NCBI GenBank assembly: GCA_000310025.1
Contig: FN648707.1
Location: 342,479 to 361,322 of the forward strand
Origin: Ectocarpus siliculosus
Lineage: Eukaryota > Sar > Phaeophyceae > Ectocarpales > Ectocarpaceae
Direction of reading: 5' to 3'
Length of the DNA: 18,844 nt
Shown: piece by piece, positions 1 through 9,138 of the stretch
How the letters are laid out: each line of letters begins with the position of its first letter
How positions within the stretch are numbered: position 1 is the first letter of the stretch
Made by a program: the position numbers and the translations under genes
Notes under the pieces: model-generated
The model's database searches: none
Seen by the model: only the letters and a program-made list of their open reading frames with translations
What the model was told of the DNA's origin: nothing

Positions 1-19
1 ATTTTTTTTGGGGGCCTTC

Positions 20-59
20 GGGGGGGGGGGGGGGTACGAAGGTCTCATCCCCCCCCCCC
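20..59. repeat. G15 / C11 homopolymer pair
   Basis: A run of 15 G (20-34) is followed by a run of 11 C (49-59). The short inverted pair CCTTCG (15-20) and CGAAGG (37-42) flanks the G run, so this can fold on itself. No coding function is seen. Runs like these are prone to length errors in sequencing and assembly. Confidence 0.7.
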
Positions 60-248
60 AAACGCCACACAATTTCCTGTATAAACAAGCCTATAGTGAA
101 TACTATATACAAAGTGGGCACATTTCATGCAAGGGGGTACAGTAGTACATCCACGTAGCCCCTGCTCCAGAGTACCGCAGCCCGCAGCCGCGGTACCGTC
201 CGTAGCAGAGGAGCGAGAGAGAGCGAGAGGTTGGGGAGAGAGGTCACG

Positions 249-442
249 ATGAGCACAGTCTCCGTGGGGAGGGGATTCCTATCAACAACCCCCTTCGACA
301 AGACGGCTTGGCTAAACCGCGTCTGCCGAGAGCGAGCGGATGGCATGGAGTTTGTTTGCCGCTGCGGACACAACTTCGGCGACGGTTTAGGAGTCGACGA
401 GGGCACCGCCTTGAAGCATGAGGCTTCGCACAAGCACGAAGA
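249..442 (+). CDS. Cys/His-rich gene, candidate exon 1 (zinc-finger-like unit 1)
   Basis: This is the first candidate coding exon of the gene later split by the retrotransposon. The ATG at 249 is preferred; an in-frame ATG at 231 would add six residues. Near its end the frame holds a C-x-C-x17-H-x3-H pattern in FVCRCGHNFGDG...LKHEASH. This matches the opening of the unit in exon 2 (WVCTACQHYFGSG), so the two look like sister zinc-binding units. The exon is closed by a strong GTGAGT donor at 443, leaving two bases of a codon. The acceptor at 969 supplies the third base, so the join preserves frame. The module is zinc-finger-like but not a classical CX2C finger. The function is unknown: it could be a host gene or a domesticated or mobile-element-derived gene. 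No promoter is recognised upstream. Confidence 0.55.
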
Positions 443-482
443 GTGAGTGTAGCCTTGGTTGCATTATAGTATAATCTGCCTC

Positions 483-519
<37 letters not shown>

Positions 520-969
520 CAAGAACAACACACACAACAACAACACACACCAAGGTTGGACGCAACCAAGAGTGCGCGAATGCGGAGCCCTCGCGATGCA
601 ACTGCCGTCGTGTTGTACACACCAAACGTGGTTGTACTGCTGCCCGTGTAGCTGGCAGCGGCAGCTGCGTGTGTGTTGTGCTGCTTCCCATGTAACTGGA
701 AGCAGCAGTAGCGGGAGCCTCAACAGCAGAGGCAGAAGCCGCAGCGGTAGCTGAGCAGCATGACAACTTGTGACAACGTTTGAAAAAAAAAATGCGCGAA
801 ATGCAGACCGGCACCACCCACAAGGCTGTGGGCCACGGGGATATTCGTGCCTCTGCAGAACTGGCCTTTACATCGGTATCCCCTGCCCTTGCCTGCCACT
901 TTCCGCACGCCCATCGCATGCGAGCAGATAGCGTTCGCCTGTTGCGAAAATCGCTCAGAGGAATAGCAG
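443..969 (+). other. Candidate intron 1 with (CAG)10
   Basis: This stretch runs from a GTGAGT donor to a TAGCAG acceptor. It carries a (CAG)10 microsatellite at 484-513 and an AC/AAC-rich tract just after it. Several open frames cross it, giving poly-Ala, poly-Cys or poly-Leu. They are products of the microsatellite and are not called as genes. The phase match between flanking exons is the main support for an intron here. Confidence 0.5.
484..513 (+). repeat. (CAG)10 microsatellite
   Basis: Ten perfect CAG units lie inside candidate intron 1, followed by TAGTAG. The tract is probably length-polymorphic. No reading frame through it resembles a real protein. Confidence 0.9.
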
Positions 970-1068
970 TGGCAACTGGGTTTGCACCGCGTGCCAGCAC
1001 TATTTCGGCTCCGGTGAACGGCTGACCCAGTTTCATGTGAACCAGCACGAGAGGTCGACCGCACACAT
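970..1068 (+). CDS. Cys/His-rich gene, candidate exon 2 (zinc-finger-like unit 2)
   Basis: This short exon encodes one C2H2-like unit, C-x2-C-x13-H-x3-H, read as WVCTACQHYFGSG followed by QFHVNQHE. It resembles the exon 1 unit in the VC-x(1-2)-C-x-H-x-FGxG core, which suggests an internal duplication. It begins after TAGCAG with one base that completes the split codon from exon 1. It ends at a GTGAGG donor (1069), again leaving two bases. Exon 3 supplies the third base after the CCGCAG acceptor at 1348, making a Met codon followed by CGAETKRQRN. Three consecutive phase-compatible junctions are strong evidence that this is a real spliced exon, although the exon is too short to stand out alone. 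The 280-bp interval to exon 3 shows nothing else. Confidence 0.55.
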
Positions 1069-1348
1069 GTGAGGGCATATGGCGGTCGGTGTCCGCAGTT
1101 GCATACTCGAGAAGTTTGGACTGCTCGCTTTTGTGCTTACCAACATTTCAAGACCTCGCAAGACCCGTTACTTTGTCCATCCTCGCTGCACGCATGTCGC
1201 GCAAAGTATCAATGCGTGCATGCAGCTTTGTCGATGTGTGCGAATGCGTCGCTTACTACGCAACTTGACACAGTATGTAGACTAAAACGATTAGATAATT
1301 GTTCCGTCTCTCAACGGCGGATCAATCAATATTTACTCACATCCGCAG

Positions 1349-1914
1349 GTGTGGCGCTGAAACTAAGCGTCAGAGGAATACGATGCTGAGGTTTTTTAAA
1401 CCGACGAGCACTACGGGCGGCGGGAAGGGGTCGAGGGACGTGATGGATAGCAGCGGTGGCGCAAGCAGTGACGTTGAGGTGGTTACGACGGGAGTTGCAG
1501 GCGGGCGTGAGGGCGGAACGGGCACGGGTAGCGACGGCGAGGTGGTTGCGACGGGAGTTGTGAACGGGCGTGAGGGATGTGAGGGCGCGAGCAGCGAAAT
1601 GTTTGGAGCTTTCTCCGACGCTGCACACGAGAGTGGTTCGACCGATATGGTGCGCGTCCAAAACCCCCTCCACTGCGCGGGATTGCGTCCGAATGTTCGG
1701 GAGCCTCTTCTCCAACACTACCCAGCAGCTTTGCATGGTGTCGTCAAATAGGGGCTGTCGTGGGAGGCTCGGATAGACCCGAATGGCGTGGCTCTTTACG
1801 CCGTGGAATCCGTCTCCCACGGCATCCTGAGCCCAGGTTGTGCTGGAGCAGTGGAAGAACCAGGAGGCCCGTGCGAGCCGTGTGTGGACATCAAGGGCAG
1901 TAAGGTTTCCAGAG
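1349..1914 (+). pseudogene. Cys/His-rich gene, candidate exon 3 with in-frame TAG
   Basis: The exon opens with a basic stretch ending in MLRFFKP, then a Gly/Ser-rich linker containing a 63-bp imperfect tandem duplication. A Cys/His cluster follows: CAGLRP, HYPAALH, then after a TAG at 1749-1751 the same frame continues with LSWEARIDPNG, PGCAG and CEPC. The continuation runs about 55 codons to a GTGAGA donor at 1915, with a GTAAGG alternative at 1900. The pattern of a C-x-G-x2-P, a Tyr-Pro/His pair, a Trp, a Cys and a closing CxxC recalls a Cys-rich module I remember from repetitive genes in mushrooms and corals. I could not check that. The TAG makes this allele non-functional unless it is an error or is read through. 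The phase of the junction to exon 4 is unresolved. Confidence 0.5.
1476..1601 (+). repeat. 63-bp imperfect tandem duplication in exon 3
   Basis: Two copies with a 63-bp (21-residue) period start near 1476 and 1539. They encode VEVVTTGVAGGREG and GEVVATGVVNGREG. The period is a multiple of three, so the duplication keeps the frame, as expected of a coding linker. Confidence 0.65.
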
Positions 1915-2075
1915 GTGAGACCACGTGGCGAACAAACGCGAAATAAGAAGGCACAACTAGGAAGGCAAGACAATTTAACTGTCGTACCCTCATTCCACCA
2001 CACATGTACTTTTTTTTAATTGGATTGTTCGTTTGAGTGGGAAAACCGAAAGCTGCACACAGCGACTACTTACAG

Positions 2076-2414
2076 CTTCTCTCTTGCCCTTGTCGAAGAA
2101 CTGGACCCGACGTTGGAGATGGGCAAGCAGACGTACAAGTACGTGTTCAGTTTGGACGAGTTATCACCACACAGCACGTGCTTGAAGCTGAAGTGGAAAG
2201 GGTGCAAGGCTGGGCGGCGGTTCCTGACGTGCGACCACCACCACGCAACCAAGTCGCCCCTCTTCCTCTTCATGACAACCTCACTTGCATGGCGGGCGGG
2301 GCTCTCGGGGCGGAGGAAGTTCCGGTAGCTTCTGTGGATGGGAAAGTGGAGTGCCCGCTGTGTTTCTCGGAGGTGTCCGCGAAACTACTGCTGTAGCACA
2401 TGGGGGGACACATC
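2076..2414 (+). pseudogene. Cys/His-rich gene, candidate exon 4, cut by retrotransposon insertion
   Basis: The open frame runs to a C2H2-like finger, VECPLCFSEVSAKLLL, then TAG (2394-2396), then HMGGHI in the same frame. Without the stop it reads C-x2-C-x11-H-x3-H. The retrotransposon enters directly after the ATC codon. Beyond it (9782-9784) the next codon CTC is followed at once by a GTAAGC donor, so only three exon bases remain downstream. The CPLC...HMGGHIL order followed by CGFCGG in the next exon fits the remembered fungal arrangement CPxC...HxGxHIL...CGFCG. The exon start is uncertain: TTACAG ending at 2075 is the best acceptor, but its phase does not fit the best exon 3 donors. A second open frame at 2065-2325 could instead be coding in the first half. 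Confidence 0.5.
2410..2414. repeat. Target-site duplication, left copy (ACATC)
   Basis: ACATC directly precedes the 5' LTR and recurs at 9777-9781 directly after the 3' LTR. Five bases is the usual length for Ty1/copia integration. A C also precedes the 3' LTR inside the element (9423), so a 4-bp duplication with an LTR beginning CTATT is a less likely alternative. Confidence 0.9.
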
Positions 2415-2767
2415 TATTAGATATATTGGGAGTACTCGTAGCATAGTATGACGGTTGAGATGTCCGGTACGTACGTACGAAAGTAACAGTGATGAGATGC
2501 GGAGGGATAGGAACTTTCTACATATATTCCTTGGTTGCGAGAGGTATTTGGTGGAGATTCAGAGAGATTCGTTGAGTGACAAAGAGTGAAGGCGTGCCCA
2601 GATACCGTGAAGGTTTGACGAGCACTGGCACGCCCCCGATGAATACAATACTTTCCAATCCTTTTGATATACGTTTTCAACACGTTTTCTACCTATCCAC
2701 GCTCCGCCATGAGCCACCCGCTTTGAGCTCCAACCACAAAGAACCGAGCCACCCGAATTATCGATCA
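2415..2767 (+). repeat. 5' LTR (353 bp)
   Basis: The LTR begins TATTAGATATATTGGG and ends TATCGATCA. It matches the 3' LTR at every base I compared, with a constant offset of 7009. Termini are TA...CA rather than the usual TG...CA, and both copies share this. Promoter elements are not clear; an AT-rich stretch near 2640-2690 (GATATACG) could hold the transcription start region. Confidence 0.96.
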
Positions 2768-2848
2768 CGTATGACACGTCGTCTACGAGATTCGCGGTCG
2801 AGCTTGGTTTAGGAGCATCGCCTTGCGGCGATCGACAGCAGGGTCAAG
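2768..2848 (+). other. Leader / primer-binding region
   Basis: These 81 bp between the LTR and the Gag ATG should hold the minus-strand primer site. The common copia site complementary to initiator-Met tRNA (TGGTATCAGAGC) is not present. The block TACGAGATTCGCGGTCGAG (2784-2802) resembles TACGGGATCCCGAGGTGAG in the leader of the second copia-like element (15631-15649). It is therefore the best candidate for a conserved leader signal, perhaps an internal-tRNA-fragment primer site. Confidence 0.4.
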
Positions 2849-3284
2849 ATGGCCTCCAGGCGCGAAGATGAATCCCGCCCAGCAGCGGAAGCCCGCCAAG
2901 CAGCGGAGGACGCCAGGATCGAAGAACTGGTCAACGAGCGAGTAGCAGCTCGGATGGAGCAGCTGATGGAGGAGAAACTGGCCAAGAAGATGGCCGAGAT
3001 GGAGGTGCGGCATCGAGCCGAGCAGCAGCGGGGAGGAAATGAGGAACAAGAGGCAGCACACCAGCAAGATCCTGGGCGCCCAACACCCAACCCCTCCGCA
3101 GACGAGCTGGCAGACGCGATTGCGACTGCCATGGCCGGTCGCCTCCAAACCTCAGGGGATATCGGTGCAGTGTCTCACCCTGCAACCCTCCGTATGACTG
3201 AGAGTAGACGAATAGAGCCTTGGGATGGTGTGTTCAAGTCGGGGAACAGTAGGCAGCAGAAGCTTTTGACTTTTTCGATCGAGC
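2849..3284 (+). pseudogene. gag: copia Gag, N-terminal part
   Basis: The frame starts at ATG 2849, well placed 81 bp after the LTR. It is rich in Glu, Arg, Lys and Ala, with a predicted coiled coil at about residues 10-70 (e.g. EELVNERVAARMEQLMEEKL). It then reaches a conserved ESRRIEPWDGVFKSG segment that opens the folded capsid region. The frame runs on to a stop at 3376, but protein-like sequence passes into the next frame (+1) between 3270 and about 3300, next to a T5 run. The next frame is closed upstream by a TGA at 3267-3269, which limits where the shift lies. Gag forms the cytoplasmic virus-like particle. The same coiled coil plus P-[WF]-x-GVF layout appears in the open frame at 15685. 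Confidence 0.8.
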
Positions 3285-5194
3285 ATGGTAGCACGCTTTG
3301 CGCAGGAGGATGTTCACGAAGTAGTGATGAGCAACCAAGACATCCCAGTAGGGAGGCAGGGGATCAGTATGACTGACCTGAAGACTGAGTATGGCGAACA
3401 AAAGGTAGCCAAGGCTATAGTGGCATGGAATGTGCTAATCACGTCAATCTCGTACATGCCGATTCTGTCGGAAATCGTGTCGGACGGGAGCCCGAGTGGT
3501 GGCTGGAGGATTTTCCTCAAATATTACGAGCCACAAGCGAAAGCGGAGAAGAAAAGACTTTTGAAAGAGTACCATGGCTTCGCAATGCATGCAAACGAAC
3601 ATCCACAAGAGTACTTCGGTAGGTTCTCTATTTTGCGGAGTAGACTAGCGTCGCACGGGACAGTGTATCCTGACAACGAAGCAAACGACCACCTAGTGTC
3701 TGCACTCTCGTCCGACTACAAGATAGAGAAGAAACTTTTGGACCGCACCCCTGATTTGACTTTTGAGCAGATTGAGGATTCCGTGAAGGAGGCCCACACG
3801 GACCTGGTGCGCGCACGGGAGGAGGAGCAAAAGAGTGGCGTGGGGCACGCCTTCGTCGCTTCCGGTGCGCCCCGGGGCGACGGACGTGTCCCAAATGGGT
3901 CGAGTGGGAACGGCGGCGGACAGGACGGCAAAGGCGACGGTCGGAGCAGGAGCGACGAGACCAGAGGAGACAGTCGCTGTCATTTTCATCCGTGGTCAAA
4001 CCACACCAACGCGGAGTGCTACCAACAGCAGCGGGAAAAGGAGAGAAAGCAGCGGCAGCAGCAGCGGCGGCAGCAGTCATCACAGCAGCAACAACAACAG
4101 TCGCAGCAGCCTCAACAGCAGCATCCGCAGCAGTCTCAACAGCAGCATCCGCAGCAGCCTCAGCAACAGCAGTACTACCATCCTCGTCCCCAACAGCAGC
4201 AGCAGCAGCAGCAGCAGCAACAAGGCGGCCGCGGTGGGGGGGGCTGGCGTGGTGGACCCCAGCACGGACCTCATGGCGGACGCGGAGCGCAGCAAAGGTA
4301 TGGAAACTCTGTCCCCCCTCGCCCGCAGCAGCAGCAATGGCGACCCTCGCACGGGCATGCAAACGTGATGCACCACGAACACGGTGCACCGCCCTACGGG
4401 GGGCCCGCAAATAGTAGCGAGTATGGGGGTTGGGAGCAGCCGCAGCCACAGTACCAGCAGCCTCCGCCTGACTACACCCAGCAGCAGCAGCCGTACTACC
4501 CGCCACCGACGCCTTACTACGAGCAGCAGCAGCCGCCGACACAGCCTCCGCCTCCGCCGACGTTCCAGCAGCAGCAGCACTCGACTCATGCCCCGCCCCA
4601 CTCCTCTCCTCCCGGAGCAGCAGCACCGGCCCCGGGCTCCCTCCACTTCTTGATGGCACGTTTCGTGTCTGCAGGCGAGATTGTTCCGAGTGGTGTTGTA
4701 GCGAGTACCGAGCGTGAGAATGGTAATGGATTTGCTTTGTCTGCGCAGAACCCGCTTTCCCATTTTGGTAGAGAGAAGTTTTGGGCCGACAGCGGTGCCA
4801 CGAACACCTTTGTTAGCAGTAGCCACCACATGTTCGATTTGAGGCCAGTGCCGACTGGTAAAGAGTACATACAGGTTGGAAACGGTGCTTATTTGCGCAT
4901 GCAGTGTGTGGGGAAGGTCAACATGGCCTTTCACATGCAAGACCAGTCAGGAGAGCATGATTTTTGCGTGCAGATGTCGGACGTGTACGTTGTGCCTGGA
5001 ATCACCTTCAATATTTTTTCGTTGCACCACACGCAGCGTAGGCAGCGCATCGTTCTAGACGAGACCGGCGTCCACCTATTCGATGGTAGGCTTTCCTTTG
5101 CATACTCTGACGTAGGATGCTCGCTCTGGGCTACTCGATTGCCCCAGGATTATACTGGTAGCGCTGTGACCTACAGCCCCGATGCCCCCCCCCC
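3285..5194 (+). pseudogene. gag-pro: copia Gag C-terminal part, polyQ insert and aspartic protease
   Basis: Residues 1-200 (counted from 3285) are a helical capsid-like region. A CHHC-type zinc knuckle, C-x2-H-x4-H-x4-C, follows at residues 232-245, in place of the usual CCHC. A Gln/Pro/Gly-rich stretch at about 246-450, encoded by CAG/CAA arrays, separates it from the protease. The protease has WADSGATNTFV with catalytic Asp 502 (codon at 4788) and the downstream VVPGITFNIFSL segment typical of copia proteases. The frame then enters a C10 run (5185-5194), after which protein-like sequence continues in the +1 frame. The downstream tail of the original frame to 5531 is out of frame and is not called. 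The 200-residue polyQ insert is unusual for Gag. Confidence 0.85.
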
Positions 5195-7180
5195 GTGTTT
5201 CTGCCCAAGCGTCCCCGCCTGGCGTTGGCACAGGCCTTGTTGCGGCAAACCCCCCTTTCCCACAGAGTGCAGGAGCGGGCGCGACTTCGAGTGCGAGTGC
5301 GAGTACCGGCTTCCAGTCCGTCGCTGCGGTCGGCGTTGTACCTGCGAGTTCTGGCTTCCAGTCCGTCGCAACGGCCGGCGTTGTACCTTCGACTCCTGGT
5401 GTCCAGCCCACCGGCTCCGACGGTGTAGTACCTTCGACTCCCAGCGTCCCCTCCACCACTTCCGGTGTAGTGCTGCCGATTTGTGCTTTTCCGTCTGTCG
5501 AAGTAGACCCAATCCCCACGACGATCCCTGATTTTCAGCCTGTGATTACTGCTGCCGTAGAATCGTCTTCGATTGTGCCTCCCCCTGCCGTAGAGCTGAC
5601 AGACTATCGCGAGATCGAGATCAACCCCCTTGTCTCTCAGGACGAATTACCGATCATGGACATGAGCATGTTCCTAGATGTTGGGTTGATGGATGGCAAA
5701 GACACGGTCCCCCCGGGTGATTTTTTTCCGGATGCGCATGAATTCTCTGCGTCTGCGGAGCCCCCTCCCTTGGCTTTCACTGTGCAGCATGATGATTTGG
5801 AGGTGTTGAGAGGTTTTCTCTCCGAGTGCAATGAGCAGCAGGCCGTAGCCCCTCCGTCTCTTTCCCACGCGTTGGCGATTATCGCCCCCGGTGCTTCCCC
5901 CTTTTCGGTAGGAAAATCCACGCCCACCATCGATATTAATCTGTTCCACGCTTCCACCGGCCACGTGAACGAATTTTTGATGCGTGAGACTGCCAAGCAG
6001 CAGGGTGTTCGGCTGGTCGGGGAGCTGCAGCCATGTGTGGGCTGTGTGGAGGCGAAGGGCAGGAGGGCCCCGGTGCCGCGGCGTGGGACACGCGCTGCGG
6101 TGCCGTTCGGCAAGGTCCACATCGATCTCACGGGCCCGTTCACCGAGGCGATGGACGGCTCCCGGTACCTGATCATGTTCGTGGACAGCGCATCGCGGTG
6201 GCAACGGGCGTACGGGATGCGGGCGAAGAGCGACACCCTGAAGTACGTGAAGCGCTTCTTGGCCGACATGAACGGCATGGGCACTCCGGGATGTTTCCAC
6301 ATGGACAACGGCGGCGAGTTCACCGGCGCCGCTTTCATCGAGTTCTGCGACGCCGCCGGCATCCGGCGCGAGTACACCGCGCCGAACACCCCCAAACAAA
6401 ACGCCGTCGCCGAGAGCGCCATCTGGCGTGCGATGAAGGGGGGCCACGCCGCGCGACGCCACATCCTCTCCATGGCCCACGTCGACCTCGCCTCCGTCCC
6501 CAACATCGGCGCCAACGGACAACGCCTGTGGCTCTCGTCGGCGCTCTGGGCATCCGGTTGTTTCAACCGCTCCGCGACGAAGGCCAATCAGGGCTGGATG
6601 TCGCCGTTCGAGGCCTTCTTCGGCCGGAAGCCGCCCCTCACCGTCGTCCCCTTTTTCCAGGAGGGTAGGATGCGCGTGAAGCGGGCCACCAAGGCGGACG
6701 TCCAATCCGCGAGGTGCTTCTACCTGCACGGCGCCAACAACCACTCGACGTCTACCGCCGTCGTTCTTCGCGCTGACACCGGTCGCCTCGCCCTCACCAA
6801 CAACGTCGTGTGGGTCAACCGCCGGGCAGGAGCGCCGGCGCCGGTGCCGGCCATCGGGGGGGGTTCTTCGGTCACCGCGGCGCCCTCGCCGGCCGCCGCC
6901 GTACCTGCGGCCGATGCCGCACCGCCGCCGCCCCCGCGGACATGGACGTACTACCCCCCTGCACCAGCGACCACCGCAGCGCCGCCCCCTTCCCCGTCGA
7001 TCTTCACAGGATCTTCAGCGCCGTCGCCGATCTCCGTCGCACCATCCTCAGCCCCGCCGTCGACCGCAGCCACTCCGCCCCGTTCGCCCCCGGGCCTACC
7101 GCCGCCGCCGCCGAAGCCCGCCAGCACCGCCGTCCCCGCTCCTCCGCACCCGCCGCTTTCGAAACGAGCCGTCAAGGAGT
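5182..7180 (+). pseudogene. int: copia integrase
   Basis: After a Pro/Val/Thr-rich spacer, numbering from ATG 5182, the HHCC zinc site begins at residue 256 (HASTGH, H-x4-H) with CVGC at 285-288. The catalytic triad is Asp 315 (VHIDLTGPF), Asp 375 (HMDNGGEF) and Glu 411 (AVAESAIW). There are 35 residues between the second Asp and the Glu, exactly the D,D-35-E rule. The GAG-pre-integrase and rve core domains are therefore intact. It catalyses 3'-processing and strand transfer of the cDNA in the nucleus. The C-terminal part (from about residue 530) is Pro/Ala-rich. The frame is entered through the C10 run and left near 7170-7200 for the +1 frame; if not left it stops at 7245. Confidence 0.9.
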
Positions 7181-7478
7181 TGGGACGAGAGGACACGAGG
7201 GTTCACGGCCGCACACGCGGCGATGGAGTCGCGGTTCATGGATGAGCAACAAAAACCGCCGTCGCCACCCAGTGGCGGCACCGCTCTCCACCACCGCCTT
7301 GAGCTGTTGGACATGATGGACAAGGACACCCTCATCTCGTCGCTCGCCACCCGGGAGGCCGTGGATCAAGGACGCCGCGACCTACCGCCCCCGCCGCAAC
7401 AGGATCCGAGTCCTGGAGGCCGTGGAAGCGGGGGCCCCGTGGGAGCTGGGGGGCCCGTGGATTCCGGGGGGGGGGGGG
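7180..7478 (+). pseudogene. copia integrase-RT linker, different frame
   Basis: Protein-like sequence here is in the frame +1 to integrase: DERTRGFTAAHAAMES, LLDMMDKDTLISSL, then a Pro/Gly-rich tract. It ends in a G13 run (7466-7478), past which the conserved RT start lies in another frame. The low-complexity linker makes exact shift points hard to place. No catalytic residues are expected here. Confidence 0.55.
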
Positions 7479-7740
7479 AGACCGCAGATGTGTCGCAACG
7501 ATGTTCGCCACCCGCGAGGATGTGGACGCCGCTCTTCGCGCCGAGCGTCCTCCTGACAAGATGCCTGACCTTCCGCACTGCATGGCCAGCGACCTCCGCG
7601 AGCCGAAGACGTTCAACGAGGCCATGCGGTCTCAACATTCAGAGTTATGGAATGATGCAATCGGTCGAGAGTTTTTCGGTTTGTTGGATGCAGGAACTTT
7701 TAGTACCGGTGTAGCAACCAGTAGAGAACGCCATCAATGC
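7479..7740 (+). pseudogene. rt: copia reverse transcriptase, N-terminal edge
   Basis: After the G13 run the frame reads EPKTFNEAMRS, ELWNDAIGREFFGLLDAGTF. This is the standard opening of copia reverse transcriptase (EP-x-x-x-EA...W...AI...E...L...GT[WF]). The conserved continuation QPVENAINAKWVFNCKADE lies in the +1 frame. One shift between about 7715 and 7740 joins them; a shift earlier than that would meet the TAG at 7712-7714. In its own frame this segment ends at a stop at 7743. Confidence 0.82.
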
Positions 7741-8160
7741 TAAGTGGGTATTCAACTGTAAGGCAGACGAGTATGGATGGCCGACGAAATTCAAGGCAAG
7801 ACTTGTAGCGCGGGGGGACATGCAGAGGGCTTCGATTGATTTTGGAGAATTGTTTGCACCCACCGTATCAGTGTCTAGTGTGCGCTTGTTGGCAGCATTA
7901 GCATGTGAGCAGAATCTTGACTTGTGCCATTTTGATATTCAGCAGGCTTTTGTGCAGTCTGAGCTTGATGAGGATGTTTTCATGCGCTTACCGCAGGGGT
8001 GTGGTAGGTTATCTGGCCTGATCGTGAAGCTGTGCAAGAGTCTGTATGGTTTGAAGCAGGCATCACGACATTGGCATGCGCACCTGACGAGGTGTTTGTT
8101 ACTTTTAGGTTTTTTGCAGTGTCTGGCGGATGCATGTGTTTTTCTGATTGATGGAGGAGG
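7716..8160 (+). pseudogene. rt: copia reverse transcriptase, palm/fingers
   Basis: The segment contains NAKWVFNCKADE, FKARLVARGD, then HFDIQQAFVQSELDEDVFM with the first catalytic Asp (codon at 7933), RLPQG, and LCKSLYGLKQASRHWH. These are the ordered copia RT blocks. At about 8148-8175 the frame must move by +1 to reach the VHVDD motif. The unshifted frame ends at 8197. Confidence 0.9.
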
Positions 8161-8784
8161 GACGTGTGATCATGATCATCGTGGTCCACGTGGATGACAT
8201 TTTTGCTGTAGGGCAGAAGGAGAGGTGTGACAAGTTTGGCAGGGATCTCAACGAGATGGTCCCCGTGAAGAACCTTGGAGAGTTGAGGTGGTACTCCGCG
8301 TGCTTTTACGAGAGAGACGTAGAGAGAGGGCTGTTGAGGATTTCGCAGCAGAGGTTTGCCGAAGAGTTGGCTGCAGAGTACGGAATTGAGTGGGGGAGGA
8401 GTGTGCCCTTGCCTGTGAGCGTGAAGCTCACCGACTTTGACGAGAACGAAGCGTGCGCTGATGTCCCTTTTCGCGAGTTGGTAGGATCTCTGATGTGGTT
8501 GGCCACTCAAACAAGGCCGGACATCGCGAACGCAGTACGAGCAGTAGCGCGGTATTGTGCATCTCCCAAGATGGTGCACTGGAAGGCAGCACTCGGTATT
8601 TTAGGGTACGTACGGAGGACGAGTTGGATGGGGATTACATTTGAGAGGGGAGTGGTGACTGGGATCAGCATGCAGGTGTTTGTGGATGCCGACTATGCAA
8701 GCAAGGCGACAGACCGTAGATCGGTGTCAGGAGGGCTAGTGATGTGTGGGGGAGGGTGTGTGACTTGGTTTTCGAGGACACAAT
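8160..8784 (+). pseudogene. rt-rnh: copia reverse transcriptase C-terminus and RNase H start
   Basis: The polymerase active site reads VHVDDIFAVG (Asp codons 8193 and 8196), with His in place of the Tyr of the usual YVDD box. Then come PLPVSVKLTDFDENEA, FRELVGSLMWLATQTRPD and the RNase H opening VFVDADYASKATDRRS (catalytic Asp codon 8685). The frame stops at TAA 8784-8786 directly after FSRTQ. The next base-shifted frame continues the conserved sequence without a gap (KCVTLSTTEAEY). Confidence 0.9.
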
Positions 8785-8787
8785 AAG

Positions 8788-9138
8788 TGTGTCACGCTTT
8801 CCACCACGGAAGCAGAGTATGTGGCAATTGCCGATGTCTTGAAGGAAGTGTTGTTCCTGAGGCAGGTGTGGCGTTTTATGTTGCCAGATGCAGGTATGCC
8901 GTGCATCCCGGTGTTCGAGGATAATCAGGGAGCGATTCAGATTGCGCACAACCCGATCACGAACTCCAACTCGAAACACATCGATGTACGACATCACTTT
9001 ATCAGGGAGCTGGTAGAGAGGAAGGAGATTTCAATTACTCATGTGCCGACGCAATTTCAGCATGCAGATTTCTTGACGAAGGCCATTAGCAAGGAGTCTT
9101 TTGCGTTGCACCGTGACTTTGTGATGAACTTGCAGTGA
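8788..9138 (+). pseudogene. rnh: copia RNase H, C-terminal part
   Basis: The frame reads STTEAEYVAIADVLKE (catalytic Glu), FEDNQGAIQIAHNP (Asp), SKHIDVRHHFIRE and HADFLTKAI. These are the terminal blocks of copia RNase H. It ends at a TGA (9136-9138), the natural stop of the polyprotein. It joins the previous segment by a +1 shift at CAA-T-AAG. RNase H removes the RNA template during cDNA synthesis. Confidence 0.92.

Noticed and set aside
387-620. Poly-Cys / poly-Ala / poly-Leu frames around the (CAG)10 tract
   Set aside because: Microsatellite translations in an interval better explained as an intron.
4080-4940. Long minus-strand open frame (Leu/Arg-rich), and the Ala/Ser-rich + frames over the same stretch
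   Set aside because: They are mirror and shifted readings of the CAG/CAA polyQ tract of Gag; no motifs and strongly biased composition.
5674-6744. Long minus-strand open frames opposite integrase
   Set aside because: They lie opposite a conserved D-D-35-E integrase and arise from its GC-rich codon use; no domain is recognisable.
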